From the NCBI GenBank assembly GCA_002083515.1, contig LWDN01000069.1, positions 195 through 57,866 of the forward strand: a stretch of 57,672 bases of DNA, in the 5' to 3' direction. The translations under genes and the position numbers were made by a program. Every line of letters begins with the position of its first letter. The stretch's first letter is position 1. The notes beneath the pieces were generated by a model. That model was not told the DNA's origin. It worked only from the letters and a program-made list of their open reading frames with translations, and made no database searches. Below, piece by piece: positions 1 through 6,998 of the stretch. The DNA is from Proteobacteria bacterium HN_bin10 (lineage in GTDB: Bacteria > Pseudomonadota > Alphaproteobacteria > Caulobacterales > Aquidulcibacteraceae).

Positions 1-708
1 GACATCGCCGACGCCATGATTCTGGGACGGCTGTTCGAACGTCTGTTCGAGGAGGAGGTGGTGGTCGTCGCTACCTCCAACCGCGCGCCCCGCGATCTCT
101 ACAAGAACGGCATCAACCGCCAGCTCTTTCTGCCGTTCATCGCGCTGCTTGAGCAGAGGCTCGACGTCATCGAAATCGCCGGGCCCGACGATTTTCGTCT
201 GCGTCAGCTGATGGCCGCGCCGGTCTATTACGCGCCGCTCGGCCCTGCGGCGGAGGAAGCGATGGAGCAGAGCTGGCGTCGGCTCACCGCCGGCGCCGCG
301 CCTCAGGCGGTTGCGCTCGATGTCGGCGGCCGCACGCTTCGGGTCGAACGCGAAGCCGCCGGAGTGGCGCGCTTTTCCTTCGAGGAACTCTGCGCGCGGC
401 CGTTGGGCGCGGCCGATTATCTCGAAATCGCCGAGCGCTTTCACACCGTGCTGTTGGAGAACATCCCGCGGCTGTCGCCGGCGATGCGCGAGGAGGCGGC
501 GCGCTTCCGCACTTTGATCGACGCGCTCTACGAAGCGAAAGTGAAGCTGGTCGCCTCGGCCGAGACGCAGCCTTTGGAACTTTATCCCGCCGGCGATCAG
601 AGTTTCGAATTCGAACGCACCGCCTCGCGGCTGATCGAAATGCGCAGCGAAACCTATCTGGCGCTGCCGCGCCGCGACGCGGAATGGAAACGTGGCGTGG
701 CGGAGTAG
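1..708 (+). CDS. zapE: Cell division protein ZapE (AFG1-family ATPase), C-terminal part
   Basis: This is the 3' portion of an AFG1/ZapE-type P-loop ATPase; the reading frame is open to the window edge, so the Walker A region lies upstream. The visible part begins at DIADAM in the second half of the ATPase core and keeps the family segment ATSNRAPRDLYKNGINRQLF with its arginines, followed by the family's ending FEELCARPLGAADYLEIA and ALYEAKVKL. ZapE proteins act in the cytoplasm on the division machinery, and the eukaryotic relatives (AFG1/LACE1) handle mitochondrial proteins. The stop is at 706-708 and a palindrome-rich intergenic stretch follows. Family assignment is firm; the N-terminus cannot be judged. 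Confidence 0.93.
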   Translation, partial: DIADAMILGRLFERLFEEEVVVVATSNRAPRDLYKNGINRQLFLPFIALLEQRLDVIEIAGPDDFRLRQLMAAPVYYAPLGPAAEEAMEQSWRRLTAGAAPQAVALDVGGRTLRVEREAAGVARFSFEELCARPLGAADYLEIAERFHTVLLENIPRLSPAMREEAARFRTLIDALYEAKVKLVASAETQPLELYPAGDQSFEFERTASRLIEMRSETYLALPRRDAEWKRGVAE

Positions 709-728
709 CGCGCACGCCGGCGCCCGCG

Positions 729-785
729 GCGAAGCGTTCGCTTCGCGCGGCGCGTAGCTCTGAGGACCGCCGGCTTCCAGCCGGC
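729..785. repeat. Two palindromes downstream of zapE
   Basis: Bases 729-746 form an 8-bp perfect hairpin (GCGAAGCG-TT-CGCTTCGC), and 769-785 form GCCGGCT-TCC-AGCCGGC preceded by GGACC. The second resembles the GGACCGCCGGC half-motif of the larger palindromes in queG and near glpX in this window, so it is probably a degraded member of that family. It may also end zapE transcription, although there is no T-tract. Confidence 0.6.
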
Positions 786-837
786 ATTCAGGTGAATCGA
801 ATAAGCGCCGGCTGTTGTCGGTAGCGGTCGGTCCGAG

Positions 838-908
838 GGGTGACACACACGCACCCCTGTCGCTCGCGCGAGCCTGGCGCGGTTTGCGCGGGTGCGTGTG
901 TGTCACCC
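838..908. repeat. Perfect 19-bp inverted repeat overlapping the lysR stop codon
   Basis: The arms 838-856 (GGGTGACACACACGCACCC) and 890-908 are perfect inverse complements separated by a 33-base loop that itself contains CTCGCGCGAG. The right arm contains the stop codon of the minus-strand lysR gene (903-905). It lies between the convergent ends of zapE and lysR and could work as a bidirectional terminator, but it has no T-tract and looks more like an inserted palindromic element. Confidence 0.75.
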
Positions 909-1820
909 GGTACCACGAACGCGAAGCGTGCAGGGCGGTTCTTCGGCGTCCGCCTGCGCCTTGAGCCAGTCGCGGAAGCGTTGGGCGTCGACGCTGGGGT
1001 TTCGCCCGGTGGGCCAGCATAGCCAGTAGGCGAAATCGTCGCGCACCGCGATGTCGAACGGCGTGACCAGCCGTCCTGCGCGAATTTCGTCGACGGCGAG
1101 CCATTGGCGCCCGAGCGCCACGCCCTGGCCGGCGAGCGCCGCTTTCAGCAAAAGCGGCGCATCGTCGAACTTCGGGCCCGTTGTCGGCTCGGGCCAATCG
1201 AGGCCGGCAACGCGCAGCCAGCGCGCCCACGGCGTCCACGGATTGCGCAGAAGCGTCGCGCGCCGGAGATCGGCAGGCGTCCGCAGTTCGAATGCGTCGC
1301 GATATTCGGGCGTGCAAACCGGCGTCAGCGCTTCGTCGAAAAGCTTGACTGCGTGGAGGCCGCTCCAGCCGCCGAGACCAAGACGGACGCCAAGATCGAT
1401 GCCTTCCTTGCGATAATCGCTCAGCGTTTCGCTGATCCGGAGTTCGATATCGATCTCGGGGTTCTCGGTGCGGAATTGCGCCATGCGCGCGAACAGCCAG
1501 GTCGATGCAAGGCTGGGCACCGAAGTGAGGACGATGTGGCGCGGCGCCTTGGCCTGCGCGCGCTGCGGCGCCGGAAACGCTTGTTCGAGGATCGACAGAC
1601 CTTGGCGCACTTGCGCCTCGAGCCGCTGACCGTCAGCCGTCAGCTGCATGGAATTACCGACGCGGCGAAACAACGTAACGCCGAGGCGCTGCTCAAGCTC
1701 GCGGATGCGATGGCTGACTGCGCCGTGGGTGAGCCCGAGTTCGTCGGCGGCCTTGGAATACGACTTCAGGCGCGCCGCCGCCTCGAACGCGCGCAAGGTC
1801 TGGAGCGAGGGCAGGGACAT
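903..1820 (-). CDS. LysR-family transcriptional regulator (GcvA-like)
   Basis: A 305-residue LysR-type regulator of normal length. The N-terminal winged helix-turn-helix (about residues 5-65) has the typical LQTLRAFEAAARLKSYSKAA and AVSHRIRELEQRLGVTLFRR sequences of the GcvA branch. The rest is the substrate-binding-like effector domain, including the HIVLTSVPSLASTWLFARM strand start. The ATG at 1820 has a G-rich ribosome-binding site. It is divergent from the small membrane-peptide gene at 1954, with about 130 bases between them, which is the usual arrangement for autoregulation and for control of the neighbour. The effector is unknown. The 3' end runs into a 19-bp palindrome, so the last residues may be encoded by the repeat. 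Confidence 0.93.
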   Translation of the reverse strand: MSLPSLQTLRAFEAAARLKSYSKAADELGLTHGAVSHRIRELEQRLGVTLFRRVGNSMQLTADGQRLEAQVRQGLSILEQAFPAPQRAQAKAPRHIVLTSVPSLASTWLFARMAQFRTENPEIDIELRISETLSDYRKEGIDLGVRLGLGGWSGLHAVKLFDEALTPVCTPEYRDAFELRTPADLRRATLLRNPWTPWARWLRVAGLDWPEPTTGPKFDDAPLLLKAALAGQGVALGRQWLAVDEIRAGRLVTPFDIAVRDDFAYWLCWPTGRNPSVDAQRFRDWLKAQADAEEPPCTLRVRGTG

Positions 1821-1953
1821 GGGGCTGACCCCCCTTGGATGTGAATTCCGCTCACAACCAAGTCGTGAAATCGTCGTTCGGATTCAAGGGGTGGGGCCAC
1901 CATCTCGGACCTGTCGCCGAGAAGATTTCGGCTCAACCCTTGGAGGAACGACA

Positions 1954-2094
1954 ATGCATCGTGGTCTTTATATCGACGCGCTGGAGCACGGGACGCCTTT
2001 CGCCGTGAAGGCAGCTTCGATCGCGGTCTCGACGGTCCTGTTTCTGATCGTGGCGCTGCCTGTGCTTGCGGTCGGCGCGGCGGTGGTCGCTTGA
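1954..2094 (+). CDS. Small predicted membrane peptide (46 aa)
   Basis: An ATG with a good ribosome-binding site (GGAGG at 1942-1946) opens a 46-codon frame. The product has a short polar N-terminus, MHRGLYIDALEHGTPFAVKA, then a single hydrophobic span of about 25 residues rich in Val, Leu and Ala to its C-terminus. It is divergent from the LysR gene and followed at once by a strong hairpin, so it forms a complete small transcription unit. I do not recognise a family. Translation is likely from the RBS and context; the function is unknown, possibly a LysR-controlled membrane peptide. Confidence 0.6.
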   Translation: MHRGLYIDALEHGTPFAVKAASIAVSTVLFLIVALPVLAVGAAVVA

Positions 2095-2107
2095 TCGCTG
2101 CCTGCAG

Positions 2108-2147
2108 GGCGGGGCCGCTTCCCCTGACCGCCCAAAGCGGCCCCGCC
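2108..2147. terminator. Hairpin terminator between convergent genes
   Basis: A perfect 13-bp stem (GGCGGGGCCGCTT at 2108-2120 with AAGCGGCCCCGCC at 2135-2147) and a 14-base loop lie between the small membrane-peptide gene and the minus-strand asparagine synthase. The arms end in TT/AA and a weak T-rich run follows. It probably serves both strands. Confidence 0.7.
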
Positions 2148-2151
2148 ACTC

Positions 2152-3948
2152 TTATGCGGCCAACAAGCTCGCCAGCGCCGCGTCGGGCGCGGCGCCTTCG
2201 GTGTGGATGCGGCCCCAGAGGCCTAAGAACAGCAGCGGATAGCGCGACGCCGCGTGGCGCTCGTCAGTGAAAATGGCGCGGATGGTTTCGGCGTTGGCTG
2301 CGGCGCGGACGGCTTCGACTTGGGGCAGTGTCTGCGCCAGATCGGCAGCGCGCGGCGCGATCCAGGACGCAACCGGCACGGTGAACCCCATCTTCTTCGC
2401 CCATGGTTCGGCGGCAGGGCAGTTTTTCTCAAGCCACGCGCGCAGGATGTATTTGCCAAACTTGCCGCGGGTTTTGAGATTGTCAGGCAAGTGAAAGGCG
2501 AACGCCGCCACTTCGGAATCGAGGAATGGTGTGCGGCCCTCGAGCCCGTGCGCCATCAGCATCCGGTCGAGCTTCAGCAAGAGATCGTTCGGCAGCCAAG
2601 TAGCGATGTCGGCGGCTTGCGCGCGCTGGAGTGCGCTCAAAGGAGCGCGGACCTTCAGGTCCGCATGCGCGTCTGAAGACGCGCGGTCCTTTGCAGCTTC
2701 GCGCCACCTATCCAGCGCCGCCGTTCCGAATATCGCGTCCGTCTGCGGTTCGGCGACCCGTCCGCCCAACCAGGCCGGACGCTGCGCGCGGCGATAGCGC
2801 GAATAGCCGCCGAACAATTCATCGCCGCCTTCGCCGGTCAGTACGACGGTGAGGCGCTTCTTTGCTTCTTGTGCCAATTTGTAGGTCGGCAAGCAGGCGT
2901 AATCGGCGACAGGATCGTCCATCGCCCAGGCCACGTGCGGCGCGATGGTCCAGAAATCTTCTTCGCCGAAGCTGACATTGTTCCAGTCGAGATTGAGCGC
3001 GCGCGCGACGCGCTCGGCTTGCACGCGTTCGTCGCGGGCGCCTTCCGCCTCGAAGCCGCACGTGTAGGCGACGACTGGCCGTTCGTTGAGCCGCGCCATC
3101 ATCGCAGCGATGACGGTGCTGTCGATGCCGCCCGAGAGGAAGAGGCCGTACGGCACGTCGGCGCGCTGGTGAACTTTGACCGTGTCTTCGAGCACGCGAT
3201 CGAGCTGCGCCAATACCGCGCCCTCCCCCCTTGTGGGGGAGGGTGGGGTGGGGGGGCGACCGGCTTGCGCCTGTATGTCGGAACGCCCCCCGCCCCCTGC
3301 CCCCTCCCCACGAGGGGGAGGGGGGATTTGAGCGCGAACCCGATGTCTTCGCGGTTCGCCGTTGACGATCTCGACGATCTCGCCCGGTTCGAGTCGGATG
3401 ACGCCGGGCCAGGCGGTTTCGTTCTCAAGCGAATAGTGCAGCGCCGCGACTTGGTTCGAAATCGCCGGCACAACACGGGCGCGGCCGAACGCGCGCGGCT
3501 CGGAGGCGAACGCCACGGCGCCGTCGCGCGCATGAATGTAGAGCGGCTTGATCCCGAACGGATCGCGCACCAGCCAAGTGCGGCCGTCGCAGCCGATCAG
3601 GCAGAAGGCGTACATGCCGCGCAGGCGATCGAACGCGGCTTCGCCTTCTTGTGCGTAGATGTGCAGCAGCGGCTCGTAGTCGGAGCCGGTGGCCAGCTTG
3701 CTCTTGAGTTGAAAGTCCTCGGCCAGTTCGACGTAATTGTAGATTTCACCGTTGCCGATGATGGTGGAGCCAGACGCGTGCAGCGGCTGCCAGCCGCCTT
3801 CGAGGTCGATGATCGAAAGCCGGGCGTGGGCGAGCGAATATTTCTCACTCTCCTCAACCCGAATGCCATTGGGACCGCGATGAGCGATGGTCTCGATCAG
3901 CGCACGCGCGCCTTCGCGTTCGCCGACGATCCCGGCAATGCCGCACAT
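2152..3948 (-). CDS. asnB: Asparagine synthase (glutamine-hydrolysing), with two in-frame palindromic insertions
   Basis: This enzyme makes asparagine-type amides with glutamine as nitrogen donor. The ATG at 3948 is chosen because it places the nucleophile at Cys2 (MCGIAGIVG), after a good RBS (GGGAGG). Residues 1 to about 200 are the class II glutaminase domain, with RLSIIDLEGGWQP and NGEIYN. The synthase domain carries the SGGIDS pyrophosphate loop and LTGEGGDELFGGYSRYR. Between the domains, about 35 Pro/Gly/Arg-rich residues are encoded by a palindromic repeat at 3222-3325. A second, 18-residue insertion before the MAHGLEGRTPFLD segment is encoded by the 54-bp palindrome at 2639-2692. The start overlaps the upstream glycosyltransferase stop by one base (TGATG), so the two are translationally coupled. 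It may act on a sugar or peptide in glycan synthesis rather than on free aspartate. Confidence 0.93.
   Translation of the reverse strand: MCGIAGIVGEREGARALIETIAHRGPNGIRVEESEKYSLAHARLSIIDLEGGWQPLHASGSTIIGNGEIYNYVELAEDFQLKSKLATGSDYEPLLHIYAQEGEAAFDRLRGMYAFCLIGCDGRTWLVRDPFGIKPLYIHARDGAVAFASEPRAFGRARVVPAISNQVAALHYSLENETAWPGVIRLEPGEIVEIVNGEPRRHRVRAQIPPPPRGEGAGGGGRSDIQAQAGRPPTPPSPTRGEGAVLAQLDRVLEDTVKVHQRADVPYGLFLSGGIDSTVIAAMMARLNERPVVAYTCGFEAEGARDERVQAERVARALNLDWNNVSFGEEDFWTIAPHVAWAMDDPVADYACLPTYKLAQEAKKRLTVVLTGEGGDELFGGYSRYRRAQRPAWLGGRVAEPQTDAIFGTAALDRWREAAKDRASSDAHADLKVRAPLSALQRAQAADIATWLPNDLLLKLDRMLMAHGLEGRTPFLDSEVAAFAFHLPDNLKTRGKFGKYILRAWLEKNCPAAEPWAKKMGFTVPVASWIAPRAADLAQTLPQVEAVRAAANAETIRAIFTDERHAASRYPLLFLGLWGRIHTEGAAPDAALASLLAA
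2639..2692. repeat. 54-bp three-way-junction palindrome inside asnB
   Basis: The outer stem AAAGGA (2639-2644)/TCCTTT (2687-2692) encloses two perfect 8-bp hairpins, GCGGACCT-TC-AGGTCCGC (2647-2664) and GCGCGTCT-GA-AGACGCGC (2667-2684), separated by AT. The element is exactly 18 codons and keeps the asnB frame, encoding roughly KDRASSDAHADLKVRAPL. Its left half closely matches the GGAGCGCGGAC...GTCCGCAT element downstream of the S8 protease. Confidence 0.85.
3222..3325. repeat. REP-like double hairpin inside asnB, in frame
   Basis: Two G/C-rich hairpins in mutual inverted orientation: the left is CCTCCCCCCTTGTGGGGGAG and onward (3222-3243), the right runs from CCCCTCCCCACGAGGGGGAG (3301-3320) to 3325. 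They are joined by GGGTGGGGGGGCG and CGCCCCCCGCCC inner arms. This CCTCCCC/GGGGAGG architecture recurs at 6829-6974 and 49123-49293 in intergenic DNA. Here it is read through in the asnB frame as PPPPRGEGAGGGG and PPTPPSPTRGEGA in the inter-domain linker. Confidence 0.85.
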
Positions 3949-4973
3949 CAGAGGCCTCCCATGGCGTCGAACAGCGCCCGCCATTGCGCCACCACGGCGG
4001 CTTCGGAGAATTTCGCCTCCACCCGGCGCAGGCCCGCCGCCGCCAGCGCCGTGCGGCGCAGCGGATCGGCCAGCAGCTCTTGCACGCGCGCGGCCAAGGC
4101 CGCGGCGTCGTCGATCGGGATCAGATAGCCGTCGTGGCCGTCGGTGATGAGCGCGCCGGGTCCGGCGGAGTGCGCCGCCACTACCGGCACCCCATGCGCC
4201 CAGGCCTGGATCACGACATTGCCCAGCGGCTCGAAGCGCGAGGGAAACACGACGATGTCGGCGGCGCGGTAGAGCGCGGGCGCATCGTCGCGCCAGCCCA
4301 GAAAACGCACGCGATTGGAGACGCCGAGCTCGGCCGCCAATGCCTTGAGTTTTTGCTCCTCGTCACCGTCGCCAGCGATCCAGAGATAGGCGTCCGGGAT
4401 GCGCGCGAGTGCGCGCAGCGAAACATCGTGCGCCTTGCTCTCGTGCAAACGCCCCATGCCGAGCAAGAGCGGAACGCCTTCGGGCGTATCGAACGTGGCG
4501 CGCGGCAAAGCCGCGCCATCGCCGGCGGCGGCGAAATTGGGAATGTAGTGCGCGCGCGCCTTCGGCCAGCCTTCGCGCACCATCCAATCGACGATGTCCT
4601 GCGTGTTGCCGACGAGCGCGTCGAAGCCGCGATAATTCTTGAGCTTGTAATAGCCGCCGAGGCGGCCGATGCGCTTCCATGGTCCGGCTGGCGTCAAGCT
4701 GGCGGCGCGGTTCATCCAGGCGATGACGAAACGCGCCTCCTGCTCGCGCGCGATGGCGGCGATGCCGCTCGCGGTGCTGAAATCGAACGGCTTGGTGAAC
4801 GGCAGCACCGATGCAGCGACGCCGAGGCGGGCCAGCGCCGCCTCGCGCCCGACGTGCGCGCGGATCGCCGCGCTCTGCGCGATGCCCGCGTGTTTGAAGG
4901 CGCCGACAAGGCTGACGAAATACGCTTCCGCGCCGCCATTGGCGTTGGAGCCGAGCGCTTGGATCAGGCTCAT
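3948..4973 (-). CDS. Glycosyltransferase, GT4-type (group 1)
   Basis: A 341-residue cytosolic GT-B-fold glycosyltransferase. The N-terminal half has NANGGAEAYFVSLVGAF, the usual GGAE acceptor-domain start. The C-terminal half has LLGMGRLHESKAHDVSLRAL, the nucleotide-sugar domain motif FPSRFEPLGNVVIQAWAHGV with the EX7E-type glutamate, and VAAHSAGPGALITDG. Family members usually extend sugars on LPS or exopolysaccharide; donor and acceptor cannot be read. The ATG at 4973 is the only good in-frame start. Its stop overlaps the asnB start by one base, and the Kdo-pathway isomerase gene is divergent, which points to a surface-glycan locus. Confidence 0.9.
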   Translation of the reverse strand: MSLIQALGSNANGGAEAYFVSLVGAFKHAGIAQSAAIRAHVGREAALARLGVAASVLPFTKPFDFSTASGIAAIAREQEARFVIAWMNRAASLTPAGPWKRIGRLGGYYKLKNYRGFDALVGNTQDIVDWMVREGWPKARAHYIPNFAAAGDGAALPRATFDTPEGVPLLLGMGRLHESKAHDVSLRALARIPDAYLWIAGDGDEEQKLKALAAELGVSNRVRFLGWRDDAPALYRAADIVVFPSRFEPLGNVVIQAWAHGVPVVAAHSAGPGALITDGHDGYLIPIDDAAALAARVQELLADPLRRTALAAAGLRRVEAKFSEAAVVAQWRALFDAMGGL

Positions 4974-5044
4974 GCGGAGAGGGCGGTGCGGGTCATGGTG
5001 GTGGCGGAGACATAGGCGGCAAGCGAGAGCGCCTCAACCCACTA

Positions 5045-5081
5045 CCATTCCCGGATGCGCGAAGCATCGTCCCGGGAATGG
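5045..5081. repeat. CCATTCCCGG palindrome in the kdsD/glycosyltransferase intergenic region
   Basis: CCATTCCCGG (5045-5054) and CCGGGAATGG (5072-5081) enclose a second stem, ATGC-GCGAA-GCAT. It is a short member of the family seen in longer form before gltB (40567-40687), which has the same ATTCCCGGAT ends. It sits between divergent genes, where it may affect both promoters. Confidence 0.75.
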
Positions 5082-5127
5082 GTGGAGAGAGCTTGAGCAA
5101 CCATCCGGGTCGTGAGAGACCGCGCCC

Positions 5128-6105
5128 ATGTCGATCATCACGCCCGCCGCCGCCATCGCCGCGGCTCAGGACACCATCCGCGCCGAGGCGCGCGCCTTGG
5201 AGCAATTGGCCGAAGCGCTCAACGGGCCGTTGAACGCGCCGTTTGTCGAGGCGGCGCGGCTTCTGGCGGAAACCAAAGGCCGGGTCATCGTCTCAGGCAT
5301 GGGCAAATCGGGCCACATCGCCCGCAAGATCGCCGCGACCCTGGCCTCAACCGGCACGCCGGCGCAATTCGTCCATCCCGCGGAAGCGAGCCATGGCGAT
5401 CTCGGCATGATCGTCGAGGCCGATTGCGTGCTGGCCATCTCGCGCTCGGGCGAAACCGCCGAGCTTTCCGATCTGCTCTATCATTGCCGGCGCATCCACG
5501 TGCCGGTGATCGGCATGACCTTCAAGCCGGGCTCATCGCTGGCGAACGCGTCGACCGCGGCCTTGGTGCTGCCCGAATGCGGCGAGGCGAGCGAGGAAGC
5601 GCCGGCGCCGACGATTTCGACGACCATGTGCCTGGCGCTTGGCGATGCGCTGGCGGTGGCGCTGATTAAGGCGCGCGGCTTCAACGCGGAGAAATTTGGC
5701 GCCATCCATCCGGGCGGCAAATTGGGCGCGGCGCTGAAGCGCGTGCGTGACATCATGCGCGTCGGCGGCGACGATCCGCTGGTCTCGCCCGATATCGCCG
5801 TGCCGGAGGCGATGAAGGCGATGAGCGTGGGCGGCATCGGCGCCGTCGGCGTGATCGAGAACGGCAAGCTCATCGGCATCGTCACCGACGGCGATCTGCG
5901 CCGGAAACTCTCGCCCGACATGTTCGCCAAGGCCGTGCGCGAGATCATGACCGCGAACCCGAAGACGATTCAGCCCGATGCTCCGATCGCCGACGCCATC
6001 GCCATTATGAACGAGAAGCGGATTACGCTTTTGTTCGCGGTTGAGGACGGCAAGCCGGTGGGCGTCGTGCACATGCACGATCTGCTGGCGGCGGGGGTGC
6101 GGTGA
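5128..6105 (+). CDS. kdsD: Arabinose-5-phosphate isomerase (KpsF/GutQ family)
   Basis: This enzyme converts ribulose 5-phosphate to arabinose 5-phosphate, the first step towards Kdo for lipopolysaccharide. Its 325 residues match the family length. The SIS domain occupies about residues 40-175, with RVIVSGMGKSGHIARKIAAT, HPAEASHGDLGMI and the SRSGET phosphosugar loop. Two CBS domains follow (about 205-260 and 270-325), containing IGIVTDGDLRR and KRITLLFAVEDGKPVGVVHM. It is divergent from the glycosyltransferase-asnB pair, consistent with a role in outer-membrane glycan synthesis. The start ATG follows GAGAGACC and the family N-terminus aligns. Confidence 0.95.
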   Translation: MSIITPAAAIAAAQDTIRAEARALEQLAEALNGPLNAPFVEAARLLAETKGRVIVSGMGKSGHIARKIAATLASTGTPAQFVHPAEASHGDLGMIVEADCVLAISRSGETAELSDLLYHCRRIHVPVIGMTFKPGSSLANASTAALVLPECGEASEEAPAPTISTTMCLALGDALAVALIKARGFNAEKFGAIHPGGKLGAALKRVRDIMRVGGDDPLVSPDIAVPEAMKAMSVGGIGAVGVIENGKLIGIVTDGDLRRKLSPDMFAKAVREIMTANPKTIQPDAPIADAIAIMNEKRITLLFAVEDGKPVGVVHMHDLLAAGVR

Positions 6106-6112
6106 GGGGGCG

Positions 6113-6460
6113 CTACTCCGCCAACAACCGCTTGAGCATGGCGCGGCGGTGATCCTGGCCGCCGAAGAAGATCGCCAACACGCGCACGCGCTTTTGTTCG
6201 TCGTCGATATCGAAATAGAAAATCGCGCGCCGTTTGGTGGCGCAGCGCAAGCCGGGCAGAATGTGCTCGACCAGCGTGCCTTGGTGCGGCGCCTTGCCGA
6301 GCGCCATCATCGCCGACTCGATGCCCTCGACGCGTTTGCCGGCCCGGTTCAACGCTTCCGCGCGGCTGTCGCCGAAGGCGATGTAACTCTCGGTCAGGAA
6401 ATCGAAGATGGCTTCGAGGTCGCGGTCGGTGTCGACCGAACGCTCGACCCTATAGGTCAT
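6113..6460 (-). CDS. ParE/RelE-superfamily toxin
   Basis: A 115-residue protein with the ParE fold pattern: N-terminal YRVERSVDTDRDLEAIFDFL helices and a C-terminal strand set RRAIFYFDIDDEQKRVRVLAI ending in a basic helix with HRRAMLKRLL. ParE-type toxins generally target DNA gyrase and RelE-type toxins cleave mRNA on ribosomes; the target is not readable here. It overlaps the antitoxin gene upstream by 11 bases, the usual antitoxin-first operon. It ends 7 bases beyond the convergent kdsD stop. Confidence 0.85.
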   Translation of the reverse strand: MTYRVERSVDTDRDLEAIFDFLTESYIAFGDSRAEALNRAGKRVEGIESAMMALGKAPHQGTLVEHILPGLRCATKRRAIFYFDIDDEQKRVRVLAIFFGGQDHRRAMLKRLLAE

Positions 6461-6719
6461 CGCCGGTCTTTTTGGCGGCGATCATGGCGCGGGTGCGGGC
6501 GCGGCCTTTCTCTATGGAAACGAACGCCCCGCGCCGCCGTTGCTTCAAGAGTTCACGCAGCGCCGCCAGTTCCGCCGCTTCCAGCTCGGTTTCGCTGCGC
6601 AGCAGCTCCAACCCGTGCTGCAACACCGCGCTCAAGCTCGGATAGCGCCCGCGCTCGACCAGTTCGCGCGCGAACGCCTCTTGGCTGTCGGTGAGGGAGA
6701 TGGAGGTTTTGACCGTCAT
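6450..6719 (-). CDS. ParD-like antitoxin
   Basis: The ATG at 6719 is chosen because it starts the ribbon-helix-helix sequence MTVKTSISLTDSQEAFAREL; a longer frame upstream has no family similarity. The 89 residues comprise an RHH DNA-binding domain (about 1-45, including RYPSLSAVLQHGLELL) and a charged C-terminal helix that would wrap the toxin. Such antitoxins bind their own promoter and are degraded to release the toxin. It is co-directional with, and overlaps, the toxin gene. Confidence 0.87.
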   Translation of the reverse strand: MTVKTSISLTDSQEAFARELVERGRYPSLSAVLQHGLELLRSETELEAAELAALRELLKQRRRGAFVSIEKGRARTRAMIAAKKTGDDL

Positions 6720-6828
6720 GAGATGGGTGTGGGGGTATGACTGAGTAGCACCAACCCGACTTTCGGTCAAGCGCGGTGCATATGCGCGATCCGCTGACTG
6801 AGGTGAGGTTCCGGCGTTGAGTGCGGGT

Positions 6829-6974
6829 CCCTTCTCCCCGTGGGGGAGAAGGTGGCGCGAAGCGCCGGATGAGGGATGGGGCCCGTCAGGAATTGACGGC
6901 GTGAAGTTCTGCGATCACCGGTAGACCCTCACCCGTCTGCTTCGCAGACACCCTCTCCCGAACCGGGAGAGGGG
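6829..6974. repeat. Paired REP-like hairpins upstream of the M20 amidohydrolase
   Basis: CCTTCTCCCC-GTG-GGGGAGAAGG (around 6830-6852) and CCCTCTCCCG-AAC-CGGGAGAGGG (around 6951-6973) are arranged as an inverted pair, with GGATGAGGG and CCCTCACCC inner arms and smaller hairpins (GGCGCGAAGCGCC, TCTGCTTCGCAGA). The same architecture occurs at 49123-49293 and, in frame, inside asnB. The right end lies only about 25 bases before the amidohydrolase start. Confidence 0.85.
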
Positions 6975-6998
6975 AAGGTTCGAGCGTGTGGGGACGAC

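Noticed and set aside
1648..1953. Longer frame in front of the 46-residue membrane peptide
   Set aside because: It overlaps lysR antisense; the RBS and hydrophobic peptide start only at 1954.
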